Assembly (NCBI RefSeq): GCF_963675585.1
Contig: NZ_OY776414.1
Location: 3,885,001 to 3,949,000 of the forward strand
Length of the DNA stretch: 64,000 nucleotides
Reading direction: 5' to 3'
Source: an uncultured Draconibacterium sp.
GTDB lineage: Bacteria > Bacteroidota > Bacteroidia > Bacteroidales > Prolixibacteraceae
How positions within the stretch are numbered: position 1 is the first letter of the stretch; each line of letters opens with the position of its first letter. A program made the position numbers and the translations under genes. The notes beneath the pieces were generated by a model, which was not told the origin of the DNA, did not search any database, and saw nothing but the letters and a program-made list of their open reading frames with translations. Below, piece by piece: positions 56,045 to 64,000 of the stretch.

Positions 56045-56743
56045 TTACTTTTTAAAAATTGTGCTGTTTAAATTATTTCTGTTTTCTATAAATTGTTTCT
56101 GAAAGATTTTCATTTCCATTTCGGGAGATTTTACGCTTGGAGATGCAATTTTGCCCACATCAACACGCTCGCTTTTTAATTGAAAAGGTACTGCCGCTTT
56201 GTTCGCCGATTCGTTTTGTGTACTTTTTTCAAGTTCAACAAGCTCATTTTTTGCAGCCAGAAGTTCGTTTTGCAAGTGCGTAATTTCCTGATTATAGGTT
56301 TTGGTTTTATTCGCCAGAATCATTTGAGTTGAGTCGGAAAGTTTTTGGTACCTCTCCCTCCAGTTTTCATCGGAACTACTCTTACTTCTTTCAACCATTT
56401 TTTCGCGGTATACAATTTTTTCGCGTTCCACTATCTGTATTTCTGTTTTTTGTGCCGTCTTCACCGCCCATAAAGAATCAATGGTACTTACCAGCTTTTC
56501 ATTTTCGAACGCAAGCTTATCAATTTGCATTTGTTGTTTCGAGCGGTATTGCAATGCTGCAAAGGTTCCCGAAAAAAGAACAACTCCCAACAATACTGCA
56601 GCAACCCGCCAAAATCCGGCGACTCCTTTACGCGGGCGCATTTCACTATCAAGGCGCTGCCACAAGTCTTCTTTTTCAGAAAACTCTGAACTTTCATCTT
56701 GTGCAATAAAAGCCTTTTTTATTCTATGTTCCAGATTGTCCAT
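56045..56743 (-). CDS. Membrane coiled-coil protein, candidate anti-sigma factor
   Basis: A 232-aa protein beginning MDNLEHRIKKAFIAQDESSE. The N-terminal ~40 residues are cytoplasmic and charged, followed by one transmembrane helix (residues ~43-63, FWRVAAVLLGVVLFSGTFAAL) and a long predicted coiled coil outside (NEKLVSTIDSLWAVK, ITHLQNELLAAKNELVELE). The start overlaps the sigma gene by 20 nt, so the pair is translationally coupled. That, with a short cytoplasmic head and one helix, is the usual layout of an anti-sigma factor, though I recognise no zinc-binding anti-sigma motif. Start chosen at ATG 56743; a longer frame to 56863 lies inside the sigma gene. Confidence 0.75.
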   Translation of the reverse strand: MDNLEHRIKKAFIAQDESSEFSEKEDLWQRLDSEMRPRKGVAGFWRVAAVLLGVVLFSGTFAALQYRSKQQMQIDKLAFENEKLVSTIDSLWAVKTAQKTEIQIVEREKIVYREKMVERSKSSSDENWRERYQKLSDSTQMILANKTKTYNQEITHLQNELLAAKNELVELEKSTQNESANKAAVPFQLKSERVDVGKIASPSVKSPEMEMKIFQKQFIENRNNLNSTIFKK

Positions 56744-57281
56744 AATCCTGTGCGAGTTTCTTTTGTAAAAATTTACGTGCTTTAAAAAATTGCGACCGCG
56801 ATGTACTTTCCGAAATTCCCAAAACCACGGCAATCTCTTTGTGTGCATAACCGTCAACAGCATTCATTAAAAACACGGTTCGGTATCCATCCGGCAGTTC
56901 ATTTACCAGGTCAATCAGCGCTCCGTCGTCCATTTCTTCAAACCAGGCTGCATCGTGCCGTTCTTCGTTCAGCGTTTCCACTTTGTACAGCGTACTCAGT
57001 TCCTTTCGCCTGTCCATTAGCGCCTGGTTAATTACAATACGTGTTAACCACCCTACCAATGCCGGCTCGTTGATGTATTCAAACTCGGGCAACTTGGTGT
57101 AAATCTTCATAAAAGCCTGAAAAAGCGCGTCCTCTGCCAAATCATCATTAACAGCATAACGCCGGGCAACGGCAAACAAGCGATCTACATACTTATCGAA
57201 CAGCAGCTTTTGAGCTCGCCGGTCGCCCTTTTTTACTTTATGAATTAATTTTTCGAGTTGCACTTTTTTGTTTGCTTTCAA
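56724..57281 (-). CDS. ECF-type RNA polymerase sigma factor
   Basis: A ~185-aa ECF sigma-70 factor. Region 2 is GDRRAQKLLFDKYVDRLFAV to DALFQAFMKIYTKLPEFEY; region 4 is LPDGYRTVFLMNAVDGYAHK plus EIAVVLGISESTSRSQFFKA, a helix-turn-helix. The open frame extends to 57437, but that part reads through a divergent repeat array and is not protein-like. I place the start at TTG 57281 (KANKKVQLEKL); GTG at 57263 is the main alternative. Downstream genes for a membrane partner and an outer-membrane protein form one unit with it. The 41-bp tandem array at 57355-57558 lies just upstream, in the position of its promoter region. Confidence 0.88.
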   Translation of the reverse strand: MKANKKVQLEKLIHKVKKGDRRAQKLLFDKYVDRLFAVARRYAVNDDLAEDALFQAFMKIYTKLPEFEYINEPALVGWLTRIVINQALMDRRKELSTLYKVETLNEERHDAAWFEEMDDGALIDLVNELPDGYRTVFLMNAVDGYAHKEIAVVLGISESTSRSQFFKARKFLQKKLAQDYGQSGT

Positions 57282-57354
57282 CTTTAAAATGCAAGGTAAA
57301 TGAAAAACGTTGCCTGACCACTGAAAAAAATGTTGTTTCCAGCTTTTTTTGACG

Positions 57355-57558
57355 AAGCTTATGGTAAGACTGATCAAATTCCGGAGTGGGCAACAAAGCT
57401 TATGGTAAGCTTGCTTCACTTTTGGAAAAAGCAACAAAGCTTATGGTAAGCTTAGCTCACTTTTTGAGAAAACATCAAAGCTTATGGTAAGCTTGCCTCA
57501 CATTTTAAACAGGTATCGAAAATCAGGGTAAGCCTGCTTCAATCCTAAGTTTGGCAAT
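57355..57558. repeat. 41-bp tandem repeat array (about five units)
   Basis: AAGCTTATGGTAAG occurs at 57355, 57396, 57437 and 57478, exactly 41 nt apart. A degenerate fifth copy (GGTAAG at 57527) keeps the register. In copies 2-4 the core is the palindrome AAGCTTA-TGG-TAAGCTT, followed by a GCTTCAC or GCCTCAC-like segment. The intervening bases are also related, so whole units are repeated, which excludes a CRISPR. The array fills the gap between the rnhB stop and the ECF sigma gene. Confidence 0.9.
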
Positions 57559-58170
57559 TTAAAATTCGAGTGAAAGTTGTTCGTCCAACAAGCGAAATGT
57601 CATACGATGGTATTTTGTCGGGCCAAACTTTTTTATACCTGCCCGGTGTTTTTTTGTTGGGTAACCTTTGTTTTTATTCCAGTCGTAATCCGGAAATTCT
57701 TCATGAATTTTAGCCATATAATCATCGCGGTATGTTTTGGCTAAAACCGAAGCTGCTGCAATGGAATAAAATCGCCCGTCGCCTTTTATCATGCAGGTAT
57801 ACGGGATTGTACATTTGGTTCGGAAGCGGTTTCCGTCAATCAATAAATGCTCCGGAGTTGTTTCGAGTTGCTCCACGGCACGATTCATTGCTAAAAAGGA
57901 GGCATTCAGAATGTTCACCTCGTCAATCTCGTTATTATCAACAGCAACAACAGCCCAGGCAATCGCTTCTTTTTCAATAAGTGGACGTAATTTATAGCGT
58001 CGTTTTTCAGTCAACTTTTTAGAGTCATTCAGCAAATCATTTTCAAAATCGGGAGGCAAAATAACCGCAGCAGCATAAACAGGCCCGGCCAGGCAACCAC
58101 GACCGGCTTCATCACATCCTGCCTCGATTGTATTCTTGTTGTAAAAAGGAAGAAGTTTCTGTTTATTCAT
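57559..58170 (-). CDS. rnhB: Ribonuclease HII
   Basis: A 203-aa RNase HII. The signature [20 protein letters not shown] has the catalytic D20 and E21. LLIDGNRF has D112, and [21 protein letters not shown] completes the active site. It removes single ribonucleotides and RNA from hybrids. Both RNase H types are thus encoded within 5 kb, on opposite strands. Upstream is a 13-bp tandem repeat array; downstream, the 41-bp array begins right at its stop codon. Standard length and motifs. Confidence 0.97.
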   Translation of the reverse strand: MNKQKLLPFYNKNTIEAGCDEAGRGCLAGPVYAAAVILPPDFENDLLNDSKKLTEKRRYKLRPLIEKEAIAWAVVAVDNNEIDEVNILNASFLAMNRAVEQLETTPEHLLIDGNRFRTKCTIPYTCMIKGDGRFYSIAAASVLAKTYRDDYMAKIHEEFPDYDWNKNKGYPTKKHRAGIKKFGPTKYHRMTFRLLDEQLSLEF

Positions 58171-58224
58171 GTAATAAAGGCCAAATTTGAAAATTGTATA
58201 ATTGCTAAATTGTCAAATTATATA

Positions 58225-58308
58225 ACTGTTTACTGCGACTGTTCACTGTGACTGCGACTGTTCACTGCAACTGTTCACTGCGACTGATCACTGCGACTAA
58301 TCACTGAT
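58225..58308. repeat. 13-bp tandem repeat array
   Basis: Six 13-nt copies of ACTGTTCACTGCG, with small changes and one extra ACTGCG half unit, run up to and into the stop codon of the glycosyltransferase gene. Unit starts are 58225, 58238, 58257, 58270, 58283 and 58296. Low copy divergence suggests slippage and possible length variation between strains. Confidence 0.85.
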
Positions 58309-59432
58309 TACTGAAGACTTTTCTCAACACTCATCCAAAGTAAACGTGCGGTTTCATCCCAACTAAATTTCTCCTTTTGCACGAAACCTTTTTCGATCAA
58401 CGATTCTCTGAGCTCCTTGTTATCATGAAGTTTTATCATCGCGTTTGTTATCTGATCGATTTTTAAAGGATCGGCATAAAGTACCGCGTTTCCACCCACT
58501 TCAGGAATAGAAGTTGTATTCGAACATATTACAGGAACCCCAGCGCTCATCGCTTCAACAATTGGAATTCCAAATCCTTCGAAAAAAGGAACAAACGTTA
58601 AGGCCATTGCACCACCAAAAATATCGTGCAGCTCGTTTGTGCTAACACGGCCGGTAAACACCACATCTTTTTTATTGCGCATGTTCTCGTAGGTATCGAA
58701 AATTGGCCCGGTTTTATGCATTTCGCCACCAACTATTACCAGTTTTGTAGTATTGCCATTTACACTTTTAAAGGCATCAAATGCCTTAAGTAAACCACAT
58801 ACATTTTTTCGCGGATGTAAGGCACCCACAAACAAAAAGTATTCTGAACCATTTGTATACTTGTCACGAACCATTACTTTTTCTTCTTCAGTAATGGGCG
58901 CAAAAATCTGATTAATGCCATCGTAAACCACATCAATCTTGTCGTAATCAACTTTAAACGAACGCGTAATATCTTCTTTTGAATAAAACGACACTGTGGC
59001 CAATCGTTTGGCTATTCTGGCAAATTTTGGGAAATAATAATTGTAATATTTTGCTTTCAGCCAGGGTAAATCATCGGGGCGGTGAACAAAGTTTATGTCG
59101 TGAATTACACCTAGTTGAGGTACCTTTGTTCGCTGCGACAAATAACCATCGGGCGATAAAAACAAATCGACTTTGTATTTTTTTAGGATTCTTGGGATTT
59201 GAAAATCGAACCATAAATACCACAAAACAGGATGGCGGGTTGGCGGACCAATCACAACAGGAGTTACGTTGTCGGAAAACACATAGTCCTGATTATAAGG
59301 TCGGTCGAAAATAAATATAAATTCATGTTCCGGATGATTTAATGTCATCCGTTTTAATGTTTCAAACGAAAACCAACCTATTCCTTCCAGCTTTCCTTTT
59401 AAGAGTAATCGGGTATTTACTGCAATTACCAT
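58308..59432 (-). CDS. GT4-family glycosyltransferase
   Basis: A 374-aa cytoplasmic glycosyltransferase of the GT-B fold (group 1). N-terminal: MVIAVNTRLLLKGKLEGIGW. C-terminal donor-binding domain: FLFVGALHPRKNVCGLLKAF, KDVVFTGRVSTNELHDIFGG and the EX7E-type motif FFEGFGIPIVEAMSAGVPVI. Donor and acceptor are unknown. An open frame extends to 59606, but family similarity begins at the ATG at 59432. A divergent flippase gene begins 250 nt away, so cell-surface polysaccharide or O-antigen assembly is a sensible context. The stop codon lies in a tandem repeat array. Confidence 0.92.
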   Translation of the reverse strand: MVIAVNTRLLLKGKLEGIGWFSFETLKRMTLNHPEHEFIFIFDRPYNQDYVFSDNVTPVVIGPPTRHPVLWYLWFDFQIPRILKKYKVDLFLSPDGYLSQRTKVPQLGVIHDINFVHRPDDLPWLKAKYYNYYFPKFARIAKRLATVSFYSKEDITRSFKVDYDKIDVVYDGINQIFAPITEEEKVMVRDKYTNGSEYFLFVGALHPRKNVCGLLKAFDAFKSVNGNTTKLVIVGGEMHKTGPIFDTYENMRNKKDVVFTGRVSTNELHDIFGGAMALTFVPFFEGFGIPIVEAMSAGVPVICSNTTSIPEVGGNAVLYADPLKIDQITNAMIKLHDNKELRESLIEKGFVQKEKFSWDETARLLWMSVEKSLQ

Positions 59433-59682
59433 ATTTAAAACTTCAAATTTGGGTAAATGTACAAAGAAACTGTTGATTTTTATCGGTTCAGTCTGTTCAA
59501 TATTTCTTACATTTAAGCGTTCAAAAAGTAAAGTAAACAGACCATTCTGAAATATTTTAAAGTCGTTGTATTTACCCGGCAGAATTACTCGAAAACTCAT
59601 CGACAATTGTGGCTGAATCGAGTTCTGATTAACTTATTTAAAACATTGAGCTGTTTGTATTAACCTTATCAAAAAGAGCGTT

Positions 59683-61125
59683 TTGAAACGTAAATTTATA
59701 ACCAATCTTATCTTACTCCTTTTCCTGAATCTTTTAATAAAACCATTTTGGCTGTTTGGTATCGACCGAACGGTACAAAACACGGTTGGCGACGAAAATT
59801 TTGGAATGTATTTCGCTCTTTTTAATTTTTCGATGCTTTTGAATATTCTTCTGGATGTAGGAATAACCAATTACAACAACCGAAACATTGCCCAGCATAA
59901 TTTTTTACTGCCCAAACACCTATCCAATATTGTGGGTTTAAAGTTTATGCTGGCCATTGTATATGCTGCCTTTAGCCTGGCAGTGGCAGCTATTATTGGG
60001 TACAGAAACATACAAATGCATTTACTTTTATTTCTGATCCTGAACCAGTTCCTCATCTCGTTTACGCTCTATCTCCGATCGAATATTAGTGCACTTCATT
60101 TGTTCCGAACCGACAGTTTTATTTCGGTGCTCGACCGTAGTTTTATGATTGCCATTTGCAGCGTGTTGCTTTTTATACCGGCCTTTAAACAGAACTTTAC
60201 TATCGAATGGTTTGTCTATGCCCAAACCGTTGCATATGGATTAACTTCGCTTATAACTTTTACAATTGTTTTGCAGAAATCAGGCAAAATAAAAGTCCGT
60301 TTCGATCTCACATTTTTCCGGGTATTTCTCCGAAAATCATATCCTTATGCTTTACTAATTTTACTGATGTCGTTTTATAACCGAATTGATTCGGTTATGA
60401 TAGAACGCCTTTTGCCCGACCCTTTTGGAAAGGAGCAAGCCGGAATTTATGCGCAGGCTTTTCGCTTGCTGGATGCCGTTTCGATGTTTGGAGTTTTATT
60501 TGCCGGACTACTGCTTCCCATTTTTGCCAAAATGATAAAGCACAAGGAAAAAGTGGGGCCTATGGTTAAACTATCGTTTACACTTTTAATCGTTCCGGCC
60601 ATTATAATCGCAATTTCAAGTATCTATTACAACAAAGAAATAATGGGTGTTTTGTACGCGTCAAACACCGAAAATTCATCGGGTATTCTGGGTATTTTAA
60701 TGACCGGATTTATCGGGATAGCCACTACTTATATTTTTGGAACTCTGCTTACTGCCAACGGAAGCATGAAACATTTGAACATTATGGCCTTTTTTGCCAT
60801 GGTAATAAATATAGTATTGAACCTTGTACTGATTCCCCGATTCTATGCTTTTGGCTCTGCCTGGGCCAGCCTGGTAACACAAATAATTACCGGTGCAACC
60901 CAACTTATTCTGGCCGTTCTCATCTTTAAACTCAAAATTGAACTTAAATACCTGATACAACTTTTATTGTTTGTTGGAGTAGTTGCTGTTTTAGGTACGC
61001 TTTCCAAACAAATCGATCAGTGGTTTTATGGTTATCTGGCAATGATTCTGGGTTCAGTGGTATTTGCTGTACTTCTGAAATTATTCAATTTAAAAGACCT
61101 TTATAAAATTATTCGTTACGAATAA
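59683..61125 (+). CDS. Polysaccharide flippase (Wzx/MATE-like)
   Basis: A 480-aa integral membrane protein with about 14 hydrophobic helices. It resembles polysaccharide biosynthesis flippases: an N-terminal IKPFWLFGIDRTVQNTVG, the middle segment YPYALLILLMSFYNRIDSVM, and AFFAMVINIVLNLVLIPRFY with the FGSAWASLVTQ that follows. Flippases of this kind move lipid-linked glycans across the inner membrane. The start is TTG at 59683, giving MKRKFITNLILLLFLNLL, a natural first helix; no ATG gives a full first helix. It is followed after 1 nt by a DUF3267 gene. The divergent glycosyltransferase supports a role in surface glycan assembly. Confidence 0.88.
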   Translation: MKRKFITNLILLLFLNLLIKPFWLFGIDRTVQNTVGDENFGMYFALFNFSMLLNILLDVGITNYNNRNIAQHNFLLPKHLSNIVGLKFMLAIVYAAFSLAVAAIIGYRNIQMHLLLFLILNQFLISFTLYLRSNISALHLFRTDSFISVLDRSFMIAICSVLLFIPAFKQNFTIEWFVYAQTVAYGLTSLITFTIVLQKSGKIKVRFDLTFFRVFLRKSYPYALLILLMSFYNRIDSVMIERLLPDPFGKEQAGIYAQAFRLLDAVSMFGVLFAGLLLPIFAKMIKHKEKVGPMVKLSFTLLIVPAIIIAISSIYYNKEIMGVLYASNTENSSGILGILMTGFIGIATTYIFGTLLTANGSMKHLNIMAFFAMVINIVLNLVLIPRFYAFGSAWASLVTQIITGATQLILAVLIFKLKIELKYLIQLLLFVGVVAVLGTLSKQIDQWFYGYLAMILGSVVFAVLLKLFNLKDLYKIIRYE

Positions 61126-61126
61126 T

Positions 61127-61771
61127 ATGACTAATCCAGGCATCAACGAATTACAAAACGACGAGCAATTTGAGTTGGTTGCCGAACTCGATCACAAAGA
61201 GATAAAAGAGTTTGTACTCGATCAGCTTTCAACGGGAGGCAAACTCGTAAAGTTCTACATGGTTTACCAATTGCTGATGGGTTTAATTGGTTTATTTGTT
61301 TTTGTTTGGGCCACTGTTCAAGCCTTTAAAAACAATGCTGTACCTTTAATTTACGTTTTGGCAGCCTTACTTTTCTCATTTAGTTTTCTGATTGTTATTC
61401 ATGAATTGCTGCATGGAATTGCATTAAAACAAATGGGTGCACCCAAAGTAAATTATGGAGCATATTTAAAAAAATTTATTTTTTATGCTGAAGCCGATCA
61501 ACATGTAATGAATAAAAAAGAGTTTACAATTATTGCCTTAACTCCCCTGGTTGTAGTTAAGATTGTTACTCTTCTTGGATTGATTCTTTTTTACAAACAC
61601 CCGGTTGTATTCCTTTTTATGACGATAATGTGCACCCACAGTTTGTTTTGTGCCGGCGACATTGGATTGTTAGCTCTGTTTTATAAAAACGAAAAAGCAG
61701 AACTATTTACATACGATGTAAAAAGCGAAAAGAAAAGTTATTTTTTTAAACGAAAAGAGTGCCGGAATTAG
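61127..61771 (+). CDS. DUF3267 putative membrane zincin
   Basis: A 214-aa membrane protein with four or so hydrophobic segments. The zinc-protease motif HELLH is at residues 92-96, at the end of a helix (FSFLIVIHELLHGIALKQMG). MNKKEFTIIALTPLVVVKI and MTIMCTHSLFCAGDIGLLALFY follow, a layout typical of DUF3267. Related to site-2-protease-like putative metallopeptidases; no substrate known. It overlaps nothing and starts 1 nt after the flippase stop, so both are on one transcript, which is unusual context for a protease and worth noting. Confidence 0.85.
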   Translation: MTNPGINELQNDEQFELVAELDHKEIKEFVLDQLSTGGKLVKFYMVYQLLMGLIGLFVFVWATVQAFKNNAVPLIYVLAALLFSFSFLIVIHELLHGIALKQMGAPKVNYGAYLKKFIFYAEADQHVMNKKEFTIIALTPLVVVKIVTLLGLILFYKHPVVFLFMTIMCTHSLFCAGDIGLLALFYKNEKAELFTYDVKSEKKSYFFKRKECRN

Positions 61772-61782
61772 GGCAAAAAAAA

Positions 61783-61804
61783 AGGCAGCTTCTACAAGCT
61801 GCCT
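61783..61804 (-). terminator. Terminator of the pyrH-frr operon
   Basis: AGGCAGCTT-CTAC-AAGCTGCCT is a perfect hairpin. On the minus strand it is followed by a run of nine T residues, 53 nt after the frr stop. Confidence 0.92.
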
Positions 61805-61857
61805 CAAAGCCATGAAAACAATTAAACAATGTTCAGAAAACAGAAAACTAGAAACAA

Positions 61858-62421
61858 TTAAATAGTCATAATATCTTTTTCTTTAGCTTCCACTAAAGAG
61901 TCTACTTTCTTACCAAAATCATCCGTCAATTTTTGTACACTTGCCTCAGCATCCTTTTCAAGATCTTCCGAAAGTCCCTCTTTTTCTAATTTCTTCAGAC
62001 TAACGTTTGCATCTTTTCGTGCTCCTCTTATACTTACCTTGGCATGCTCTCCTTCCTGATGAACTTGTTTTACCAAGCCCCTTCTTCTCTCTTCGGTTAA
62101 AACCGGAATATTGATGCGGATTGTTTCGCCATTATTATCCGGATTTAAACCCAGATTGGCATTCATAATCGCTTTTTCAATAGCAGGAATTAAGTTTTTC
62201 TCCCAGGGTTGTACGGCCAGTGTCCGTGCATCAGGTGTACTTACGTTCGATACCTGAGCTAACGGAGTCATACTTCCATAATATTCTACCAGAACGCCAT
62301 CCAACATACTTGGAGATGCTTTTCCTGCCCTAATGTGTACCAACTCCTTTTCCAAGTGCTCAACAGCAGCACTCATTTTCTCATTACAAATGTCTAAAAC
62401 AAATTCAACTTCTTCTTGCAT
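61858..62421 (-). CDS. frr: Ribosome recycling factor
   Basis: A 187-aa RRF (E. coli 185 aa). Family segments: LEKELVHIRAGKASPSMLDG, VEYYGSMTPLAQVSNVSTPD, RTLAVQPWEKNLIPAIEKAI and IRINIPVLTEERRRGLVKQV. It splits the post-termination ribosome with EF-G. The ATG at 62421 gives the normal family length; a start at 62442 would add seven residues. It follows pyrH by 106 nt, the conserved pyrH-frr pairing of bacteria. Confidence 0.98.
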   Translation of the reverse strand: MQEEVEFVLDICNEKMSAAVEHLEKELVHIRAGKASPSMLDGVLVEYYGSMTPLAQVSNVSTPDARTLAVQPWEKNLIPAIEKAIMNANLGLNPDNNGETIRINIPVLTEERRRGLVKQVHQEGEHAKVSIRGARKDANVSLKKLEKEGLSEDLEKDAEASVQKLTDDFGKKVDSLVEAKEKDIMTI

Positions 62422-62527
62422 TAGGATAAGCCTGTTTTCCAATTTTGGACTGTTAGCAAATATAGAAAAAATATATTTACGCGAAAATTTTTTATATAAT
62501 TTATTACAAATTCAAATAGTGAAAGGA

Positions 62528-63238
62528 TTAACTGTGAACCAAAGTTCCTATTTCATCACCTTGCATAACTTTCTGTAAATTACCCTTTTCATCCATATTA
62601 AACACATAAATAGGTAAATTGTTTTCTTTACACAAGGTTGTAGCAGTTAAATCCATAATTCGCAAATTCCGGTTGTAAATTTCGTCGAAACTAATTTTAT
62701 CAAATTTAGTTGCACCCGGATCCTTTTCCGGATCGGCTGTATAAATACCGTCAACTCGTGTTCCTTTCAGCATAAGCTCGGCTTCAATTTCGATTCCACG
62801 AAGAGCGCTTGCAGTGTCGGTAGTAAAATATGGATTCCCGGTTCCGCCTGAAATAATTACTACTTCACCATTTGAAAGAGCTTCAACTGCTTTTTCTTTG
62901 CTATAGTATTCTCCAACAGGTTCCATGCGAATGGCTGTAAGTACTTTCGATTTTACTCCTGCATTTACCAGGGCTGAATTAAGCGCAAGACTGTTTATTA
63001 CAGTCGCCAGCATTCCCATCTGATCACCCTTTACGCGGTCAAATCCTTTGGCAGCTCCACTTAAACCACGAAAAATATTTCCGCCGCCAATTACAATTCC
63101 AACCTGAACGCCTGATTTTACAATTTCTGCAATTTCTTCTGCATAATCACTCAGACGATTCTGATCAATTCCGTATTGCTGATCTCCCATTAACGATTCG
63201 CCACTCAGTTTTAAAAGAATACGTTTGTATTTAGCCAT
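62528..63238 (-). CDS. pyrH: UMP kinase
   Basis: A 236-aa bacterial UMP kinase of the amino acid kinase fold, making UDP from UMP. Motifs: KRILLKLSGESLMGDQQYGI (phosphate-binding loop region), VGIVIGGGNIFRGLSGAAKG, RVKGDQMGMLATVINSLALN, VIISGGTGNPYFTTDTASAL and LMLKGTRVDGIYTADPEKDP. Normal length and intact motifs. It leads the operon with frr. The 333-nt upstream gap (63239-63571) contains the terminator at 63430-63459 and no gene that I can see; the pyrH promoter must lie there (TATCTTTA on the minus strand near 63299-63306 is a near match to a -7 box). Confidence 0.98.
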   Translation of the reverse strand: MAKYKRILLKLSGESLMGDQQYGIDQNRLSDYAEEIAEIVKSGVQVGIVIGGGNIFRGLSGAAKGFDRVKGDQMGMLATVINSLALNSALVNAGVKSKVLTAIRMEPVGEYYSKEKAVEALSNGEVVIISGGTGNPYFTTDTASALRGIEIEAELMLKGTRVDGIYTADPEKDPGATKFDKISFDEIYNRNLRIMDLTATTLCKENNLPIYVFNMDEKGNLQKVMQGDEIGTLVHS

Positions 63239-63429
63239 GTTTGTTTTGTTTGTATTTGTTATCCATGTCTTTTGCAGACTAACACTACCAAAGGAAGGCG
63301 TAAAGATAATTCAAATCCCTGATTCAGAAAATATATTCTGTTTTTTTAGGCAAGTAAGCCGTTTTAGCTATTTCCATACAATCGACAAAATTGGCAGTGA
63401 TGAGAGCGGCCCGGCTGGCTGAATGCAAA

Positions 63430-63459
63430 AAAAGCCAGGCGTTAAAAAACGCTGGCTTT
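63430..63459 (-). terminator. Terminator after the acyl-CoA synthetase gene
   Basis: GCCAGGCGTT and AACGCTGGC pair with one bulged G; on the minus strand TTTTTTTGC follows. It lies 113 nt past the stop of the 63572-64000 gene. Confidence 0.8.
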
Positions 63460-63571
63460 ATTACTCTCAATTGTGCAATTCAATTACCCTTCGCACATAT
63501 ATAACAGTTATTTCTTTATGCCGGAATTAAAACAGTGCTTGTTGTTATATATCTCACACCTTATTCAGTGA

Positions 63572-64000
63572 TCAAATAATCTCAATTCCTCTTTCTTCGC
63601 ACAATTTAACCGACAACTGACTGAGTTTGTATTTTTGAATTTTACCGCTTGCGGTCATTGGAAATTCATCGACGAAAAAGATATATTTTGGAATTTTGAA
63701 CCTCGCAATATTTCCTCTGCAGAAATCAACGATTTCTTCTTCGCTTAGATTTTGTCCACTTTTTAGTTTTATAAATGCTCCAACAGCTTCGCCATACTTT
63801 TTACTCGGAACAGCTGCAACTTCAACGGCTTCAATTTGCGGCAGGCGATAAAGATAATTTTCAATTTCGCGCGGATAAATGTTCTCACCACCCCGAATAA
63901 TCATATCCTTTATTCGTCCGGTTATCCGATAAAAACCATCTACGGTTTTAACAGCCAAATCACCCGAATGCAACCAGCCATCTTCGTCTATTGCTTTGGC
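63572..64000 (-). CDS. AMP-dependent acyl-CoA synthetase, C-terminal part (5' end outside window)
   Basis: The visible 142 residues are the C-terminal domain of an acyl-adenylate/CoA ligase. They begin in the A8-type region ([12 protein letters not shown]) with [20 protein letters not shown] and end with [15 protein letters not shown], which holds the catalytic lysine of the A10 motif. The frame is open to the window edge, so ~400 N-terminal residues are missing. Such enzymes activate fatty acids or other carboxylates for CoA thioester formation; the RGGENIYP motif is typical of medium- to long-chain or FadD-like ligases, but the substrate cannot be told from this end. Confidence 0.92.
   Translation of the reverse strand, partial: AKAIDEDGWLHSGDLAVKTVDGFYRITGRIKDMIIRGGENIYPREIENYLYRLPQIEAVEVAAVPSKKYGEAVGAFIKLKSGQNLSEEEIVDFCRGNIARFKIPKYIFFVDEFPMTASGKIQKYKLSQLSVKLCEERGIEII

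Noticed and set aside
57282-57437. N-terminal extension of the ECF sigma factor
   Set aside because: The extra residues read through the repeat array and are not sigma-like; ECF region 2 begins shortly after the TTG at 57281.
57355-57558. CRISPR array
   Set aside because: Repeats are 41 nt with no unique spacers; the whole unit repeats with drift, and no cas gene is nearby.
1-64000. tRNA, rRNA, transposase or prophage genes
   Set aside because: None were recognised on reading; a tRNA or rRNA model search would be needed to exclude a short tRNA.

Overview
The window looks like the chromosome of a free-living, probably marine or sediment member of the Bacteroidota, most like the Marinilabiliales/Prolixibacteraceae; the genus-level guess is inference. 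Support: a SusC/SusD pair with a hybrid two-component regulator, TAnnTTTG-type -7 promoter boxes, an S46 dipeptidyl-peptidase, DUF4837, many lipoproteins, AT-rich DNA, and TTG starts on several exported or membrane proteins.

Region 1 (3-32188, almost all minus strand) is the most unusual part. Transcribed away from a divergent hybrid sensor (32513-35314), a tightly packed block encodes SusC, SusD, two ~1100-aa FG-GAP/ASPIC lipoproteins, a vanadium-haloperoxidase-type lipoprotein, an anchored SRPBCC/GyrI-like protein, another ASPIC protein, a heme-bearing PD40 beta-propeller (hydrazine-synthase-alpha-like tail), a YVTN propeller fused to a MauG-like cytochrome, a Reg_prop propeller, two orphan Leu/Ile/Val-type binding proteins, a TPR-FG-GAP-ASPIC giant, one more ASPIC protein, an asparagine-synthetase-like enzyme without the glutaminase cysteine, and an overlapping radical SAM enzyme. 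A sixth ASPIC protein, truncated by the window edge, converges on it. There is no glycosidase or polysaccharide lyase, so this is a SusCD locus without the usual polysaccharide machinery. An extracytoplasmic uptake and oxidation system, with a cytoplasmic pair that could make or modify an amide or peptide, is my best reading.

Region 2 (32513-37451): the hybrid regulator, then a membrane histidine kinase with a DUF3365 c-heme lipoprotein downstream of it.

Region 3 (37717-45380, plus strand): a methionine operon. A promoter box and a SAM-I-type riboswitch precede the three genes of the anaerobe-type homocysteine pathway (COG1900/DUF39, NIL-domain ferredoxin, COG2122/UPF0280), then metH and metF. 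Together they take sulfide and aspartate semialdehyde to methionine.

Region 4 (45423-54968): DUF4837 lipoprotein; the M23 peptidase-dxr-rseP-tatA block; an S46 peptidase; a GC-richer, heavily folded noncoding element (about 52830-53340); rnhA and a phosphatidylserine decarboxylase with a lipoprotein-like leader.

Region 5 (55004-64000): an ECF sigma, membrane coiled-coil protein and outer-membrane protein module preceded by a 41-bp tandem repeat array; rnhB; a 13-bp tandem array; a GT4 glycosyltransferase; a flippase with a DUF3267 zincin; frr and pyrH; and the C-terminal end of an acyl-CoA synthetase.
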